A stretch of DNA of 64,000 nt from an uncultured bacterium (GCA_949298985.1 CASFYV010000013.1:1-64000); one strand, 5' to 3'; positions 16,558 to 25,560 are shown, counted from the first letter of the stretch. Numbers and translations: made by a program. Notes: generated by a model from the letters alone, not told the origin.

Positions 16558-16896
16558 ATGAATATAAATAAAATACAAGCACAACCGAATTTTTATAGTA
16601 CTAATTCTAATAAGCCAAAACGAGAATTTATAGATATTATTGCAGATAATGTTAAAAATCCTCGTGATGTTAATGATTGTGTTGCTGTACCTCGCGGGAT
16701 TTTTAAGGCATATATTTATTTAATGGCAGGAAGCGGACTCATGACAATTGCTAATTTTATTCCGCAAAAATGTAAAGCTATTAAAAATTCCTTAAATATA
16801 ACAGGTGCTGTTCTTAATATTATTAGTGCAGTTTATTTTGCCAAACCTTTTGCCGTTAAAGGGCTTGCTCCAACTGTTAAAAAAGATGATATTTAG
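16558..16896 (+). CDS. Small membrane protein with MNINKIQ N-terminus
   Basis: A 112-aa protein, 21 nt after the previous gene and probably co-transcribed. It has two hydrophobic segments (about residues 50-67 and 80-97). I do not know the family. Its beginning, MNINKIQAQPNF, resembles the starts of other otherwise unrelated proteins in this window (38736, 32534, 59, 15559). Confidence 0.6.
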   Translation: MNINKIQAQPNFYSTNSNKPKREFIDIIADNVKNPRDVNDCVAVPRGIFKAYIYLMAGSGLMTIANFIPQKCKAIKNSLNITGAVLNIISAVYFAKPFAVKGLAPTVKKDDI

Positions 16897-16899
16897 AAA

Positions 16900-17529
16900 T
16901 TATAATAAGCTTAGTTGTTTTTCAAAATGTTTTCTTAAAAAAGAAGGTCTGTGATATTTACAAAGTCCATATTTATCAATAGCTTCAATATGTTCTTTTG
17001 TTAAATATCCTGCATTTTTTGCCCAATTATACATTGGAAATTCTTCGTGAAGTTTCTGCATATATCTATCTCTGCTTACCTTTGCCAAAATACTTGCTGC
17101 AGCTATCGAAGCTGATTTTGAATCGCCTTTTATTAAAAACTGTTGCGGATAATTGAAGTTTTTGATTAATTTATTTCCATCTACCAATGTTAATGAATCA
17201 ATATTTCCAATTATACTTTCGCAAGCTAATTTCATGGCTTTTAATGAAGAATTTAATATATTTATACGTTCGATTTCTTCTACTTCTACACATACAATTT
17301 TATTTTTTGTACTGTTTTTAATTACATCATAAATTGATTCTCTTTTTTTAGCAGTTAATTTTTTAGAATCATTTAAAATCTCTAAATCTTTAATCAAACC
17401 ATCACTTACTTTATCAAAACAAACAGCCGCAGCAAAAACTCCTCCTGCTGCAGGGCCTCTACCTGCTTCATCAGTACCTATAATCTGTTTATTAAATTGA
17501 TTATCAAATTCAAATAGTTCTCTCGACAT
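16900..17529 (-). CDS. rnhB: Ribonuclease HII
   Basis: A 209-aa enzyme that cuts RNA in RNA-DNA hybrids and removes single ribonucleotides from DNA. The N-terminal motif IIGTDEAGRGPAAGG holds the catalytic Asp20 and Glu21, and further acidic residues lie in TLVDGNKL and IAAASILAKVSRDRYM, as in the family. A TAAAAT box ends 6 nt before the ATG with no Shine-Dalgarno, suggesting a leaderless message. It converges with the preceding small gene with a 3-nt gap. Confidence 0.95.
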   Translation of the reverse strand: MSRELFEFDNQFNKQIIGTDEAGRGPAAGGVFAAAVCFDKVSDGLIKDLEILNDSKKLTAKKRESIYDVIKNSTKNKIVCVEVEEIERINILNSSLKAMKLACESIIGNIDSLTLVDGNKLIKNFNYPQQFLIKGDSKSASIAAASILAKVSRDRYMQKLHEEFPMYNWAKNAGYLTKEHIEAIDKYGLCKYHRPSFLRKHFEKQLSLL

Positions 17530-17574
17530 AAGATTATTTTACTTAAATCACGTTTTTTTTTAAAGTTTTTAATT

Positions 17575-17830
17575 ATTAGTGAATAGTGAGTAGTTAGTAG
17601 GGTGCAATTTTTTGCACCAAAATTTTATAATTAGTGACTAGTGATGAGTGAATAGTGAATAGAAATTTATTATTAACTTCTTCTAAACTCTTTAACTTAT
17701 AAACTTATCCCCTCATACTACGTCACCCTGAATTCATTTCAGGGTCTTATAAATTAGAAAGTAAAACTACAAGCGTGTAAGATTCCGAAATAAATTTGGA
17801 ATGACAAAATAAACGATTAAAAAGTCGAGT
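17575..17830. repeat. Repeat mosaic (copy 3)
   Basis: Heptads (17578-17596, 17632-17662), the palindrome ggtgcaattttttgcacc (17601-17618) and the CCCTGAA/TTCAGGG palindrome (17724-17745) lie in the ~550-bp gap between rnhB and the next gene. An imperfect gattccgaaataaatttggaatgac element (17781-17805) is also present. The remainder (17830-18080) is leader sequence in which I see no recognised structure. Confidence 0.7.
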
Positions 17831-18080
17831 ACCATTTTTAATTTAAATTGGTGGAAAGAATTGCATCATACGTACTAAGTCTAAAATGTAAAGTTTTGTA
17901 AACATGTATTTTTTAAAAGTCAATTTTTAAAGAAAAAAAGACTTCATGAATATATAGGGAAAAAATAGGTTACTACAAAATTATAAGGTAGATGTAAGAA
18001 TCATTTCGATTTGCGATTACTGGATTGTAATTTAAAAAAGAGATGTAGACTTATTGTGTACCGAAGAAAGGCAGGTTTTT

Positions 18081-19334
18081 ATGTCAGGATACGCGATAGA
18101 TAGCATAGGATTTAATCCATATCAATATGCTAACGATCAAGCTTTTTGGAATGCATACAATTCATACAATGTGAATTATAAAGGTGCAAACCAAACAGCA
18201 ACAGCAGCAACAACTTCACAACCTGCTGATTCAACAACAACATCTCCTTCTTTTAAAAGTTTACCAAAGGCAGATTATTCCGAATCTTCAAGTTCTAAAG
18301 GATTAGTAACAGCTCTTGTTGCTACAGGACTTGGTGTTGCAACTTTAGTTTATGCCCAAAAAAGAGGTAACGGCGAAGGAATAAAAGCCGGATTTAAAAA
18401 TATTTTTAATGGTTTAAAAGGTTCTGTTTCTAAAGCTGCTGATGACGTAGCAGATGCTGCTGGTGATGTAGCTAAAGATAAGCTTAACAAATTAAAGATT
18501 ATATATGAAAAAGGTAAACCTAAATTCTATGTTCCTGATACAACTGAAACAATTACTAATCCTATAGAAATAGGATATTTCTTAAATAAAAATAAGGGTT
18601 TAACGGGTATCAAAACTAGAACAGGCCAAACTACAATTCTTGATGGTACATTTGAATTAGTTGATAATGGTATCAAAAATATAGTTACATTTAAGGATGG
18701 AAAAATTTCAGGACTTAGCAATGGAACAACTGATATTTTAAATACTTTCTTTAAAGATGGACAAATAATTGATGGTTTAGATCCTACTAACCAAGCTTTT
18801 GCGGAAAAAATTCTTGAACAAATTTCAAAAGTACAAAAAGGTAATTTAACAAAAGCAGAGTGGCAAGGTTTAACGAATATCAGATATCAAACTCAGGTTG
18901 GGGATAACTTGTTAGAAGCAACTAGAGGTGCGATAAATTCTAAGCCTACTAATATGAAGTTGACTAGATTAAAAGCTTTAAATGAAAATTCTGATGAAGT
19001 TTTAGCTTATATAAGAGATATGCGTGAAAAAGGAGTAGATATTTCTGCTATTACTCAAAAAGATTTTATTACTAATAATAAATTGCCAAATGGTTTTAAA
19101 GTCGGTGAATTTACATTTGATTTTGGAGCAGGAAAGAAAATTTTAGTCTTAGATGGCAAACCTGTTGCTATGATTGAAGGCGGAAAGACTTATGATTTAA
19201 GTACAACAAAATTTAAAGCATTTCTTGAAAAAACTTCAAGTGATAAAAATAATGAAAAACTTATTATGGAATATATTGAAAAAGCTCTTAAAGATAATAA
19301 AATTCCTGAAGGTGCAACTATTATACCAGTGTAA
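18081..19334 (+). CDS. Hypothetical protein with one hydrophobic segment
   Basis: A 417-aa protein from the chosen ATG at 18081, which follows an AAAGGCAGG ribosome-binding site; an earlier in-frame start at 18054 lacks one. Residues ~10-70 are Ser/Thr/Gln-rich. A hydrophobic stretch (LVTALVATGLGVATLVYAQK) follows at about 75-95, then an Ala/Asp amphipathic helix (SVSKAADDVADAAGDVAKD) and a long beta/alpha C-terminal part. No family recognised. Opening SGYAIDSIGFNPYQYAND is reminiscent of structural or surface proteins of this lineage. It ends at a strong terminator. Confidence 0.65.
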   Translation: MSGYAIDSIGFNPYQYANDQAFWNAYNSYNVNYKGANQTATAATTSQPADSTTTSPSFKSLPKADYSESSSSKGLVTALVATGLGVATLVYAQKRGNGEGIKAGFKNIFNGLKGSVSKAADDVADAAGDVAKDKLNKLKIIYEKGKPKFYVPDTTETITNPIEIGYFLNKNKGLTGIKTRTGQTTILDGTFELVDNGIKNIVTFKDGKISGLSNGTTDILNTFFKDGQIIDGLDPTNQAFAEKILEQISKVQKGNLTKAEWQGLTNIRYQTQVGDNLLEATRGAINSKPTNMKLTRLKALNENSDEVLAYIRDMREKGVDISAITQKDFITNNKLPNGFKVGEFTFDFGAGKKILVLDGKPVAMIEGGKTYDLSTTKFKAFLEKTSSDKNNEKLIMEYIEKALKDNKIPEGATIIPV

Positions 19335-19364
19335 AATAATATTTCTCCTAATTAATAATATTCC

Positions 19365-19392
19365 AAGCCCCGAAATTAAAAGGGGCTTTTTA
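19365..19392 (+). terminator. Rho-independent terminator
   Basis: Stem AGCCCC/GGGGCT with a 10-nt loop followed by TTTTTATTTTT, 31 nt after the stop codon at 19334. Confidence 0.9.
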
Positions 19393-19436
19393 TTTTTGGC
19401 AATACTTTTATTAGTTTATTATGTTATACTCAACTT

Positions 19437-20078
19437 ATGAAAAAGTTTTTATTATCTTTATTGGATTTTATTTATAAGAAAAAGTGTTATTTTTGCTCTT
19501 CTTCCAAATATTCTCTAAAAATGTGTCCTAAATGTTATCAAGAACTTGATTTTAGATCTATTCAGCCTGTTAGAATTATTGAGGGAGTTAATATTTATTC
19601 TTGCGGGATTTATAATAAGAATTTACAAAAATTAATTAGAGGTTTAAAATACCACAATCAAAAAGAATTAGCATATTATCTTGCTAAATTTATGTATGAA
19701 TATTTTATTTTATTAGATGATAAAAGGGATTTTCAAGTGGTTTCGACTCCTTTACATAAAAACAGGATTAAAAAGAGAAAATATAATCACATGGATTTAG
19801 TGGTTGAGGAGTTTTGTAAACTTTCAAACTTAGAGCCAAATTATGAGTTGATAAAAAGAATTAAGGATACAAAAGCTCAGTATAAGCTTACAAGATTAGA
19901 GAGAATGGAGAATTTAAAAGATGCTTTTGAAGTTAATATGGAAAAAAATCTTAATAAACCTGTATTAATTCTTGATGATATTTCAACAACCGGTGCGACT
20001 TTTGAAGAGATGATAAAAACTTTGAAAAGTAAAAATATAGACACTATTTTATGTCTTGCAGCTTCAAGTCCTGACTAA
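19437..20078 (+). CDS. comF: ComF-family phosphoribosyltransferase-like protein
   Basis: A 213-aa protein with an N-terminal zinc ribbon (CYFCSSSKYSLKMCPKC), a double-CxxC pattern, and a C-terminal phosphoribosyltransferase fold. The PRPP-binding loop is LILDDISTTGATFEEM. KRKYNHMDLV is the family RxxNQ-like region. ComF proteins take part in DNA uptake in competent bacteria, but many act outside competence. TATACT ends 6 nt before ATG; no Shine-Dalgarno. SIS-domain gene follows 37 nt downstream. Confidence 0.9.
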   Translation: MKKFLLSLLDFIYKKKCYFCSSSKYSLKMCPKCYQELDFRSIQPVRIIEGVNIYSCGIYNKNLQKLIRGLKYHNQKELAYYLAKFMYEYFILLDDKRDFQVVSTPLHKNRIKKRKYNHMDLVVEEFCKLSNLEPNYELIKRIKDTKAQYKLTRLERMENLKDAFEVNMEKNLNKPVLILDDISTTGATFEEMIKTLKSKNIDTILCLAASSPD

Positions 20079-20115
20079 AATATGTTAAAATAGGTATGTA
20101 AGTTTTAGGAGAGCT

Positions 20116-21192
20116 ATGTTTAATAAAAAGAAAACAAATATGGAGCTTGAAATTTGTGAACAGACAAAAATTGTTCCTTATATTTTGATGAAATATATTG
20201 ATCCGCAAACTGGTGAGATAAAAATTGATTTACCGCAAAATATAACAAAAATAATTTTAGTAGCTTCAGGTTCATCATATCATTGTGCAAGATTTGCGAT
20301 TGAGCTTATAGAGAAAATTTCTAAAATAGAAACAAGAGCGATTTATTCGAGCGAATTTTTATTAAAGAGTGTCATTCCGCATGATGAAAATACTTTGTAT
20401 ATTTTTATAACTCAATCCGGAGAAACTTCTGATACTATAAAATCCTTAGAAAGAGTAAAATCAATTTCAAATTTACCGACTTTATGTATTACAAATAAAG
20501 AGAATTCAACTATTTGGAATTTATCGGATTATCAAGTTGCTTGTTATGCCGGAGAAGAAAAGGGGATTGCTGCTACAAAATCTTTTACTTCTCAAATGTT
20601 ATGTTTAATTTTAATTTCTTTGAAACTTATTGAAAATAGTAACGCAGATAAAAATTTAATAACAAGATATAAAAAATCTTTGTTTAGTATTCCTGCAACA
20701 ATGGAAAAGGCTTTGGCAAAGCGAGCTGAGATTAAAAAACTTGCAAAAATTCTTGCAAAAGAAAAAAATATTGTAATTACAGCAGATGGAATTTCTTACT
20801 CTTTAGCTAAAGAAGCTGCTTTAAAGATTAAAGAAACTTCTTATAAAAATATTTCAGCCGCAATTTTAGGTGAATTTATGCACGGACATGTTGCGGTTTT
20901 GAATAATAAATCAACTTTAATTTATATTTCTGTTGATAAAATTTCAGAGCGTTCAATTTTAAATCTTAAAAAAATAAAAGCCGATTATAATCCTAAATTG
21001 GTTATAATCGGGTTGGTTGATAATCTACTTAATCCAAATTACATCATTAATATAAATTGTGAAAATGAAATCCAGCAACTTTTTGCTAATGTATTAATTA
21101 TTCAACAACTTGCTTTAGAAATTGCTTTAAAATTAAAACGTAATGTTGATAATCCTAAAGGCTTGCAAAAAGTTGTTAAAGATAAAATTTAG
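20116..21192 (+). CDS. SIS-domain sugar-phosphate isomerase/deaminase (GlmS isomerase-like)
   Basis: A 358-aa protein behind AGGAGAG. It has two SIS domains like the C-terminal half of GlmS, but no glutaminase domain. Sugar-phosphate loops are visible: ASGSSYHCA, ITQSGETSDT and ATKSFTSQ, then GEFMHGHVAVLN, which replaces the usual E-x-x-H-G-P. Without the amidotransferase it may use ammonia or catalyse the reverse deamination of an amino sugar phosphate, as AgaS or FrlB do. Substrate cannot be told from sequence. The stop overlaps the convergent small gene by 4 nt. Confidence 0.85.
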   Translation: MFNKKKTNMELEICEQTKIVPYILMKYIDPQTGEIKIDLPQNITKIILVASGSSYHCARFAIELIEKISKIETRAIYSSEFLLKSVIPHDENTLYIFITQSGETSDTIKSLERVKSISNLPTLCITNKENSTIWNLSDYQVACYAGEEKGIAATKSFTSQMLCLILISLKLIENSNADKNLITRYKKSLFSIPATMEKALAKRAEIKKLAKILAKEKNIVITADGISYSLAKEAALKIKETSYKNISAAILGEFMHGHVAVLNNKSTLIYISVDKISERSILNLKKIKADYNPKLVIIGLVDNLLNPNYIININCENEIQQLFANVLIIQQLALEIALKLKRNVDNPKGLQKVVKDKI

Positions 21193-21431
21193 CCTTCTGC
21201 AGCTTCTTTACCTTTGTATCTTGCGGATTTCGCATTCACTGCATAACATATTGTATTCAATTTTTGAGATAACATAAACATGTTTTTTTGAATTGTTGCT
21301 ACATCGTTCATTGCTTCTAGCATTTTTTGCGGATCAATCATTGATTCCATTGCATCGTGGTTATCAACTTTTTCATCTGCATATTTTTTTACAAGCAATT
21401 TATCGATATAATCTCTTGCTCCAACTGCCAT
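21189..21431 (-). CDS. Small hypothetical protein
   Basis: An 80-aa, largely helical, charged protein with a reasonable ribosome-binding site (AAGGAATAGGAATT). It contains MLEAMNDVATIQKNMFMLSQKLNTI, seen as an amphipathic helix. No known family. It overlaps the convergent SIS gene at the 3' end. A terminator lies upstream, so it has its own transcript. Confidence 0.6.
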   Translation of the reverse strand: MAVGARDYIDKLLVKKYADEKVDNHDAMESMIDPQKMLEAMNDVATIQKNMFMLSQKLNTICYAVNAKSARYKGKEAAEG

Positions 21432-21483
21432 AATTCCTATTCCTTATTTTCCCTATATACATATATAAAAACTTTTTGTATAA

Positions 21484-21526
21484 AAAAATTGCTTTTTTGT
21501 AACAAAAGATTACAAAAAGCAATTTT
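21484..21526 (-). terminator. Terminator after the dCMP deaminase gene
   Basis: A long inverted repeat (AATTGCTTTTT/AAAAAGCAATT with inner TGTAA/TTACA) is flanked by A- and T-runs. It lies 45 nt beyond the deaminase stop on the minus strand and may work in both directions. Confidence 0.85.
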
Positions 21527-21569
21527 ATTGAATAAATTTTTAATTAAAGTTATTTTAAAATTAATAATA

Positions 21570-22031
21570 CTATAATCTTATAGGTTCAGGGTTTTCCAGT
21601 TCTCGTTTAATATCTTCTACGGAAACGTGAATCACTGGAGAATTGTCATCTTTTTTAAGATATACATCAACAATTCCGGCTTGTACGATAAATCTTTTAC
21701 ATAAAATACAAATGAAATTGTGTCCGTATATGTACATTGTAGCACCCATTGAACGATCTTGTCCTGCTTGAATTATTGCATTCTGTTCTGCGTGAATTGA
21801 TCTGCAAGTTTCATAACAAGTGCCTGAAGGAATATTGTTTTTTATTCTGTAACACTCTCCTCTTTCATAGCAGGATTCAACTCCGGAAGGTGTTCCATTA
21901 TATCCCGTTGCTTTAATTTTTTTATCTTGTCCTACTATAACTGCTCCAACTTGTGCTCGTAAGCAATTGGAACGTGATGAACAAGTTTTTGCCATATCTA
22001 AAAAGTATTCTGTCCATGATTTTATTGCCAT
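21570..22031 (-). CDS. dCMP deaminase (ComEB-like)
   Basis: A 153-aa zinc deaminase that converts dCMP to dUMP to feed thymidylate synthesis; a ThyX thymidylate synthase is encoded at 46.4 kb. The zinc motif is HAE at residues 80-82, with Cys108 and Cys111 (ICILC). The usual proline before the first cysteine of PCxxC is replaced by Ile. CSSRSNCLRAQVGAVIV and GYNGTPSG are family hallmarks, and extra cysteines (C54, C60, C72, C76) match the second zinc site of dCMP deaminases. Shine-Dalgarno AGGGGA precedes the start. Confidence 0.92.
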   Translation of the reverse strand: MAIKSWTEYFLDMAKTCSSRSNCLRAQVGAVIVGQDKKIKATGYNGTPSGVESCYERGECYRIKNNIPSGTCYETCRSIHAEQNAIIQAGQDRSMGATMYIYGHNFICILCKRFIVQAGIVDVYLKKDDNSPVIHVSVEDIKRELENPEPIRL

Positions 22032-22065
22032 AACATATTCCCCTATTCTTTATTGAATTATACAA

Positions 22066-22094
22066 TAAAAAAGCTGCAATTATATTCTGCAGCT
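22066..22094 (-). terminator. Terminator of the 53-aa gene
   Basis: On the minus strand AGCTGCA/TGCAGCT with a 9-nt loop is followed by TTTTTTA. It lies 70 nt after the stop of the small gene at 22162-22323 and just before the deaminase leader. Confidence 0.8.
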
Positions 22095-22161
22095 GTAATA
22101 TTAAAGTAAAGTGTAGGGTAAATAGTTTTTGTATTTCATTACATTTTTGTAATTTATACAA

Positions 22162-22323
22162 TTAAGATTTTACAGTGACTTCTTCTTTGAAATAATCGAC
22201 GACGGTGTCTAATACATTGTCAAAGAAGAAGTCCAATTCTTCTGATAATGACATATTAATATTGTTCATTCTTAAATTTTCATTTTGATTAAATCTTGAT
22301 AACATTTCATTTTCGATACGCAT
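22162..22323 (-). CDS. 53-aa small acidic protein
   Basis: A short ORF with strong expression signals: AGGA and GAAGAAAAG lie just before the ATG, and a clear terminator follows. The protein begins MRIENEMLSRFNQ and ends DYFKEEVTVKS. It is acidic and predicted helical, with an aromatic patch (LDFFFDNVLDTVVDYF). No family recognised. It could be a structural or regulatory small protein. Confidence 0.6.
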   Translation of the reverse strand: MRIENEMLSRFNQNENLRMNNINMSLSEELDFFFDNVLDTVVDYFKEEVTVKS

Positions 22324-22543
22324 ACTTTTCTTCTAATCCTTTCCTAAATTACTCTCGGGGTATTTTCTTTATTCTTATTTATTTTGCTTACAACTTTTAT
22401 ATCGACATATTTAATGAAAACTTTAGGGTTTTTCTAAATTTCGTTACAAATATTTACAATAGGAAGTCGCGGAAAAATTTAACCAATTATAAATTGTAAG
22501 TTTAGAGAATGTAGTTTTTAATTTTATAGTTGAAAATATTATT

Positions 22544-23818
22544 ATGATTGGTTATCAAAAAAATAGTTTGTTAAATTACATCCCTACAGAAATTTCAATA
22601 GAAAAAGTTATTAATTCTGCAAGGATTTTTGATTTTAATGGTTTAAAGATTACTAAAGGAGTTATTGTATATTTATGTGAAAGAGAGTTGAGGCTAAAAG
22701 ATAATTTTGCCCTACAATTTGCACTGGAAAAATCCCAAAAATTTAATTTACCCTTACAGATTATTCATCCTAAAATATTATATAAATATTCACCCAAACA
22801 AAAATTTATCGAAACTCAACTTGAAAATACACAAAAAGACTTTATTAATAATAATTTAGATTTTAAAATTTTATCTGATAATGAAAATATTTCAGATTAT
22901 TTAAAAAAGTTAAATACGTCTATTTTAATAATTGATTTTAATCCCATATTAAATAGAAGTTGGTTAAAAGAAGCAAACTTTAAAATTTACGAAATAGATG
23001 GGCATAATATTATTCCCGCACGATTTATTTCAGACAAACAAGAATATGGTGCAGTGACTTTAAGAAGAAAAATTTATAATAATATATATTCTTTTTTGAC
23101 TGAATATCCAAGAACTTTTTCAATCGATACAGAAGCAGAAAGTGTTTTACAAGATTTTATTAAAAATAAACTTCCATATTATTCTGAATTAAAAAATAAT
23201 CCGACTAAAAATGTTTTATCGAATTTATCAAAATATTTAAATTTGGGATTTATTTCTTCTCAAAGAGTTGCGTTAGAAGTTATAAAGGCAGATGTATGTG
23301 ATGAAAACAAAGAAGTGTTTTTAGAAGAATTAATAATTAGAAAAGAATTAGCCGATAATTTTTGTCTATATTGCAAAGATTTTAAAACATTCAAATGTGT
23401 TCCTAATTGGGCAAAAAATTCTTTAGAGATGCATAAAAATGATTTAAGAAATTATATTTATTCAAAAAAAGAACTGGAAAATTTTCAAACTCACGATAAA
23501 TTGTGGAATGCAACACAAATACAATTAAAACAAGAAGGAACAATCCATGGATATTTAAGAATGTATTGGGCAAAAAAAATTTTAGAATGGTCACCAACCA
23601 CTCAAGAAGCTTTAAAAACAGCAATTTATTTGAATGATAAATATGCATATGATTCACCTTCAGCTAACGGTTATGTAGGAATTCTTTGGGCAATAGGCGG
23701 TTTGCATGATAGAGCTTTTAAAGACTTTATGGTCACCGGAAAAATTAGAAGGATGACTTTTAATTCGTTAAATAAAAAACTTAAACTGAATGAATACATC
23801 AAGAAATACATATCCTAA
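22544..23818 (+). CDS. Class II CPD photolyase
   Basis: A 424-aa flavoprotein that uses light to split cyclobutane pyrimidine dimers. An N-terminal alpha/beta antenna domain (VIVYLCERELRLKDNFAL) is followed by the all-helical FAD domain. The C-terminal signature NGYVGILWAIGGLHDRAF and WNATQIQLKQEGTIHGYLRM are typical of class II (microbial/animal) enzymes rather than class I. Length is close to the usual ~450. No clear Shine-Dalgarno is seen before the ATG. A light-dependent repair enzyme is notable in a probable host-associated lineage. Confidence 0.92.
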   Translation: MIGYQKNSLLNYIPTEISIEKVINSARIFDFNGLKITKGVIVYLCERELRLKDNFALQFALEKSQKFNLPLQIIHPKILYKYSPKQKFIETQLENTQKDFINNNLDFKILSDNENISDYLKKLNTSILIIDFNPILNRSWLKEANFKIYEIDGHNIIPARFISDKQEYGAVTLRRKIYNNIYSFLTEYPRTFSIDTEAESVLQDFIKNKLPYYSELKNNPTKNVLSNLSKYLNLGFISSQRVALEVIKADVCDENKEVFLEELIIRKELADNFCLYCKDFKTFKCVPNWAKNSLEMHKNDLRNYIYSKKELENFQTHDKLWNATQIQLKQEGTIHGYLRMYWAKKILEWSPTTQEALKTAIYLNDKYAYDSPSANGYVGILWAIGGLHDRAFKDFMVTGKIRRMTFNSLNKKLKLNEYIKKYIS

Positions 23819-23851
23819 TTTGATTCTTGTTTTTTGTGCTAAAATTTTTGT

Positions 23852-24184
23852 ATGAAAATTTTAATAAAAATATTTTTTATTATTATATTCTCAATGATTT
23901 CATTAACTAATATGGTTAATGCTACAAAATTTTATTCAACAAATTCAATAACAAATATTGAAGATGAATTACATTGCGATATTGTTTCAACTGTTAATAC
24001 AAAAAGTTTTTTTGTAGTTTCAAATACTAACAATGATAACAATGGAACTTTTGGCAATCTTGGAATAAAAACATTTAACTTTTTTGATTTAGATTATAAA
24101 TTTACTGAAAAAAAATACATAAATAATAATATAAATACACTTGCCTTTCTGTTTAAAACGGAAGTATATCCAAATGCACCATAA
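23852..24184 (+). CDS. Small secreted protein of unknown function
   Basis: A 110-aa protein with an N-terminal signal peptide (KILIKIFFIIIFSMISLTNM, cleavage near VNA). The mature ~85 residues are polar, Asn/Thr-rich and beta-like. No family known. An extended -10 box (TGCTAAAAT) ends 6 nt before ATG, so the message is probably leaderless. Confidence 0.55.
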   Translation: MKILIKIFFIIIFSMISLTNMVNATKFYSTNSITNIEDELHCDIVSTVNTKSFFVVSNTNNDNNGTFGNLGIKTFNFFDLDYKFTEKKYINNNINTLAFLFKTEVYPNAP

Positions 24185-24237
24185 TAGTAAAATAATAATT
24201 CAAAATTAGAAATTATTAAAAAAAGAAAGGAAAGATT

Positions 24238-25560
24238 ATGGAATTAATTCACAGTTTTGTGTCAGCACATAATGTGTTGATTTCAGCAGGAATTTTAATT
24301 CTCGCATATATCTTTATTGCGACAGAAAAAATTCCTAAAGTTACAATTGCTCTTTTAGGAGCTGGTATTACGATATTACTGGGTTTGGTAAGTCAAGCTA
24401 AAAGTATTGATGGAGTATTAAATCCACATTATTTTATTAATTTTGTAGATTTTAATGTAATTTTCTTATTAGTGTCAATGATGATAATAGTAAGCATTAC
24501 AACAAGAAGCGGAGTTTTTAACTATATCGCAAACGAATTATTAAAAATGACCAAAGGTCATCCTATCGCAATATTAATAGCCTTAGGCTTATTTACAGCT
24601 ATAACAAGTGCATTTTTGGATAACGTAACAACTGTAATTCTAATTATGCCTGTTACATTCTTTATTGCAAGACAATTAGAAATAGATCCGATTCCTTATT
24701 TATTAACTGAAGTATTTGCATCTAATATCGGTGGAACAGCTACATTAATAGGTGATCCTCCAAACATTATTATTGGAAGTGCAGCAGGATTTTCATTTAT
24801 GGATTTCATAAATAATTTAACTCCTGTAATTGCTATTATATTATTAGCAACATTAGGTTTATTGGCATTAGTATTCAAGAAGAAATTACACGCAACTCCT
24901 GAAAAAATGCAAGAAGTTGCTAATATTGATAATTCAAAAACAATTACTGACAAAAACTTAATGATAAGATCAATGATTGTGTTAGCTTTAGTAATTTTAG
25001 GCTTTGTAACACACGATATGACACATATAGAAACCTGTGTAGCAGCAATGTTAGGAGCAAGTTTCTTATTATTATTTGAAAAACCAACTGATATCTTAAG
25101 AGATGTTGAATGGAATACAATATTTTTCTTTATTGGTTTATTTATTATAATCGGTGGTGTAGAAGCATCAGGCGGTATAAAATTAATGGCAGAATGGATA
25201 TTGAAAGTTACTCAAGGTTCTCAAGAAGCTGCTTCAATGCTTATTTTATGGGCATCAGGTGTAATTTCAGGTATTATTGATAATATTCCGTACACTGCGA
25301 CAATGTCACCTATGCTTGTAGAAATTCAAAAAACTATGGGAGCTGAATATACAACTCCTCTATGGTGGTGTCTATCATTAGGTGCTTGTTTAGGTGGCAA
25401 TATGACTATGATTGGTGCTGCTGCAAACGTTATCGTATCAGAAAATGCTGCAAAAGAAGGACATCCTATGTTCTTTATGAGATTTATGAAATATGGTGTT
25501 GCAGTTGTATTTGTTTCACTTTTAATAAGTTCAATTTATATAAATTTAAAATTTATGTAA
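24238..25560 (+). CDS. ArsB/NhaD-type (ion transporter superfamily) permease
   Basis: A 440-aa integral membrane protein with about 11-12 TM segments and a Shine-Dalgarno AAAGGAAAG. Two inverted-repeat signature loops are seen: SNIGGTATLIGDPPNIIIGSAAG in the first half and GNMTMIGAAANVIVSENA in the second, with AFLDNVTTVILIMPV and IIDNIPYTATMSPM as the paired Asp-Asn helices. These are characteristic of NhaD Na+/H+ antiporters and ArsB-like permeases. The transported ion is uncertain; NhaD-like Na+/H+ exchange is the better guess because no ars genes are near. Confidence 0.85.
   Translation: MELIHSFVSAHNVLISAGILILAYIFIATEKIPKVTIALLGAGITILLGLVSQAKSIDGVLNPHYFINFVDFNVIFLLVSMMIIVSITTRSGVFNYIANELLKMTKGHPIAILIALGLFTAITSAFLDNVTTVILIMPVTFFIARQLEIDPIPYLLTEVFASNIGGTATLIGDPPNIIIGSAAGFSFMDFINNLTPVIAIILLATLGLLALVFKKKLHATPEKMQEVANIDNSKTITDKNLMIRSMIVLALVILGFVTHDMTHIETCVAAMLGASFLLLFEKPTDILRDVEWNTIFFFIGLFIIIGGVEASGGIKLMAEWILKVTQGSQEAASMLILWASGVISGIIDNIPYTATMSPMLVEIQKTMGAEYTTPLWWCLSLGACLGGNMTMIGAAANVIVSENAAKEGHPMFFMRFMKYGVAVVFVSLLISSIYINLKFM

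Noticed and set aside
17830..18080. Riboswitch before the 417-aa hypothetical protein
   Set aside because: The long leader shows no recognisable conserved riboswitch core or strong multi-stem structure by eye.
19225..19440. Plus-strand 71-codon ORF across the terminator at 19365
   Set aside because: It reads through a strong terminator, lies mostly in another frame of the preceding gene and has no start signal.
23403..23657. Minus-strand ORFs inside the photolyase, recN, usher and other genes
   Set aside because: They lie antisense within well-supported coding regions, as expected from AT-rich codon use.
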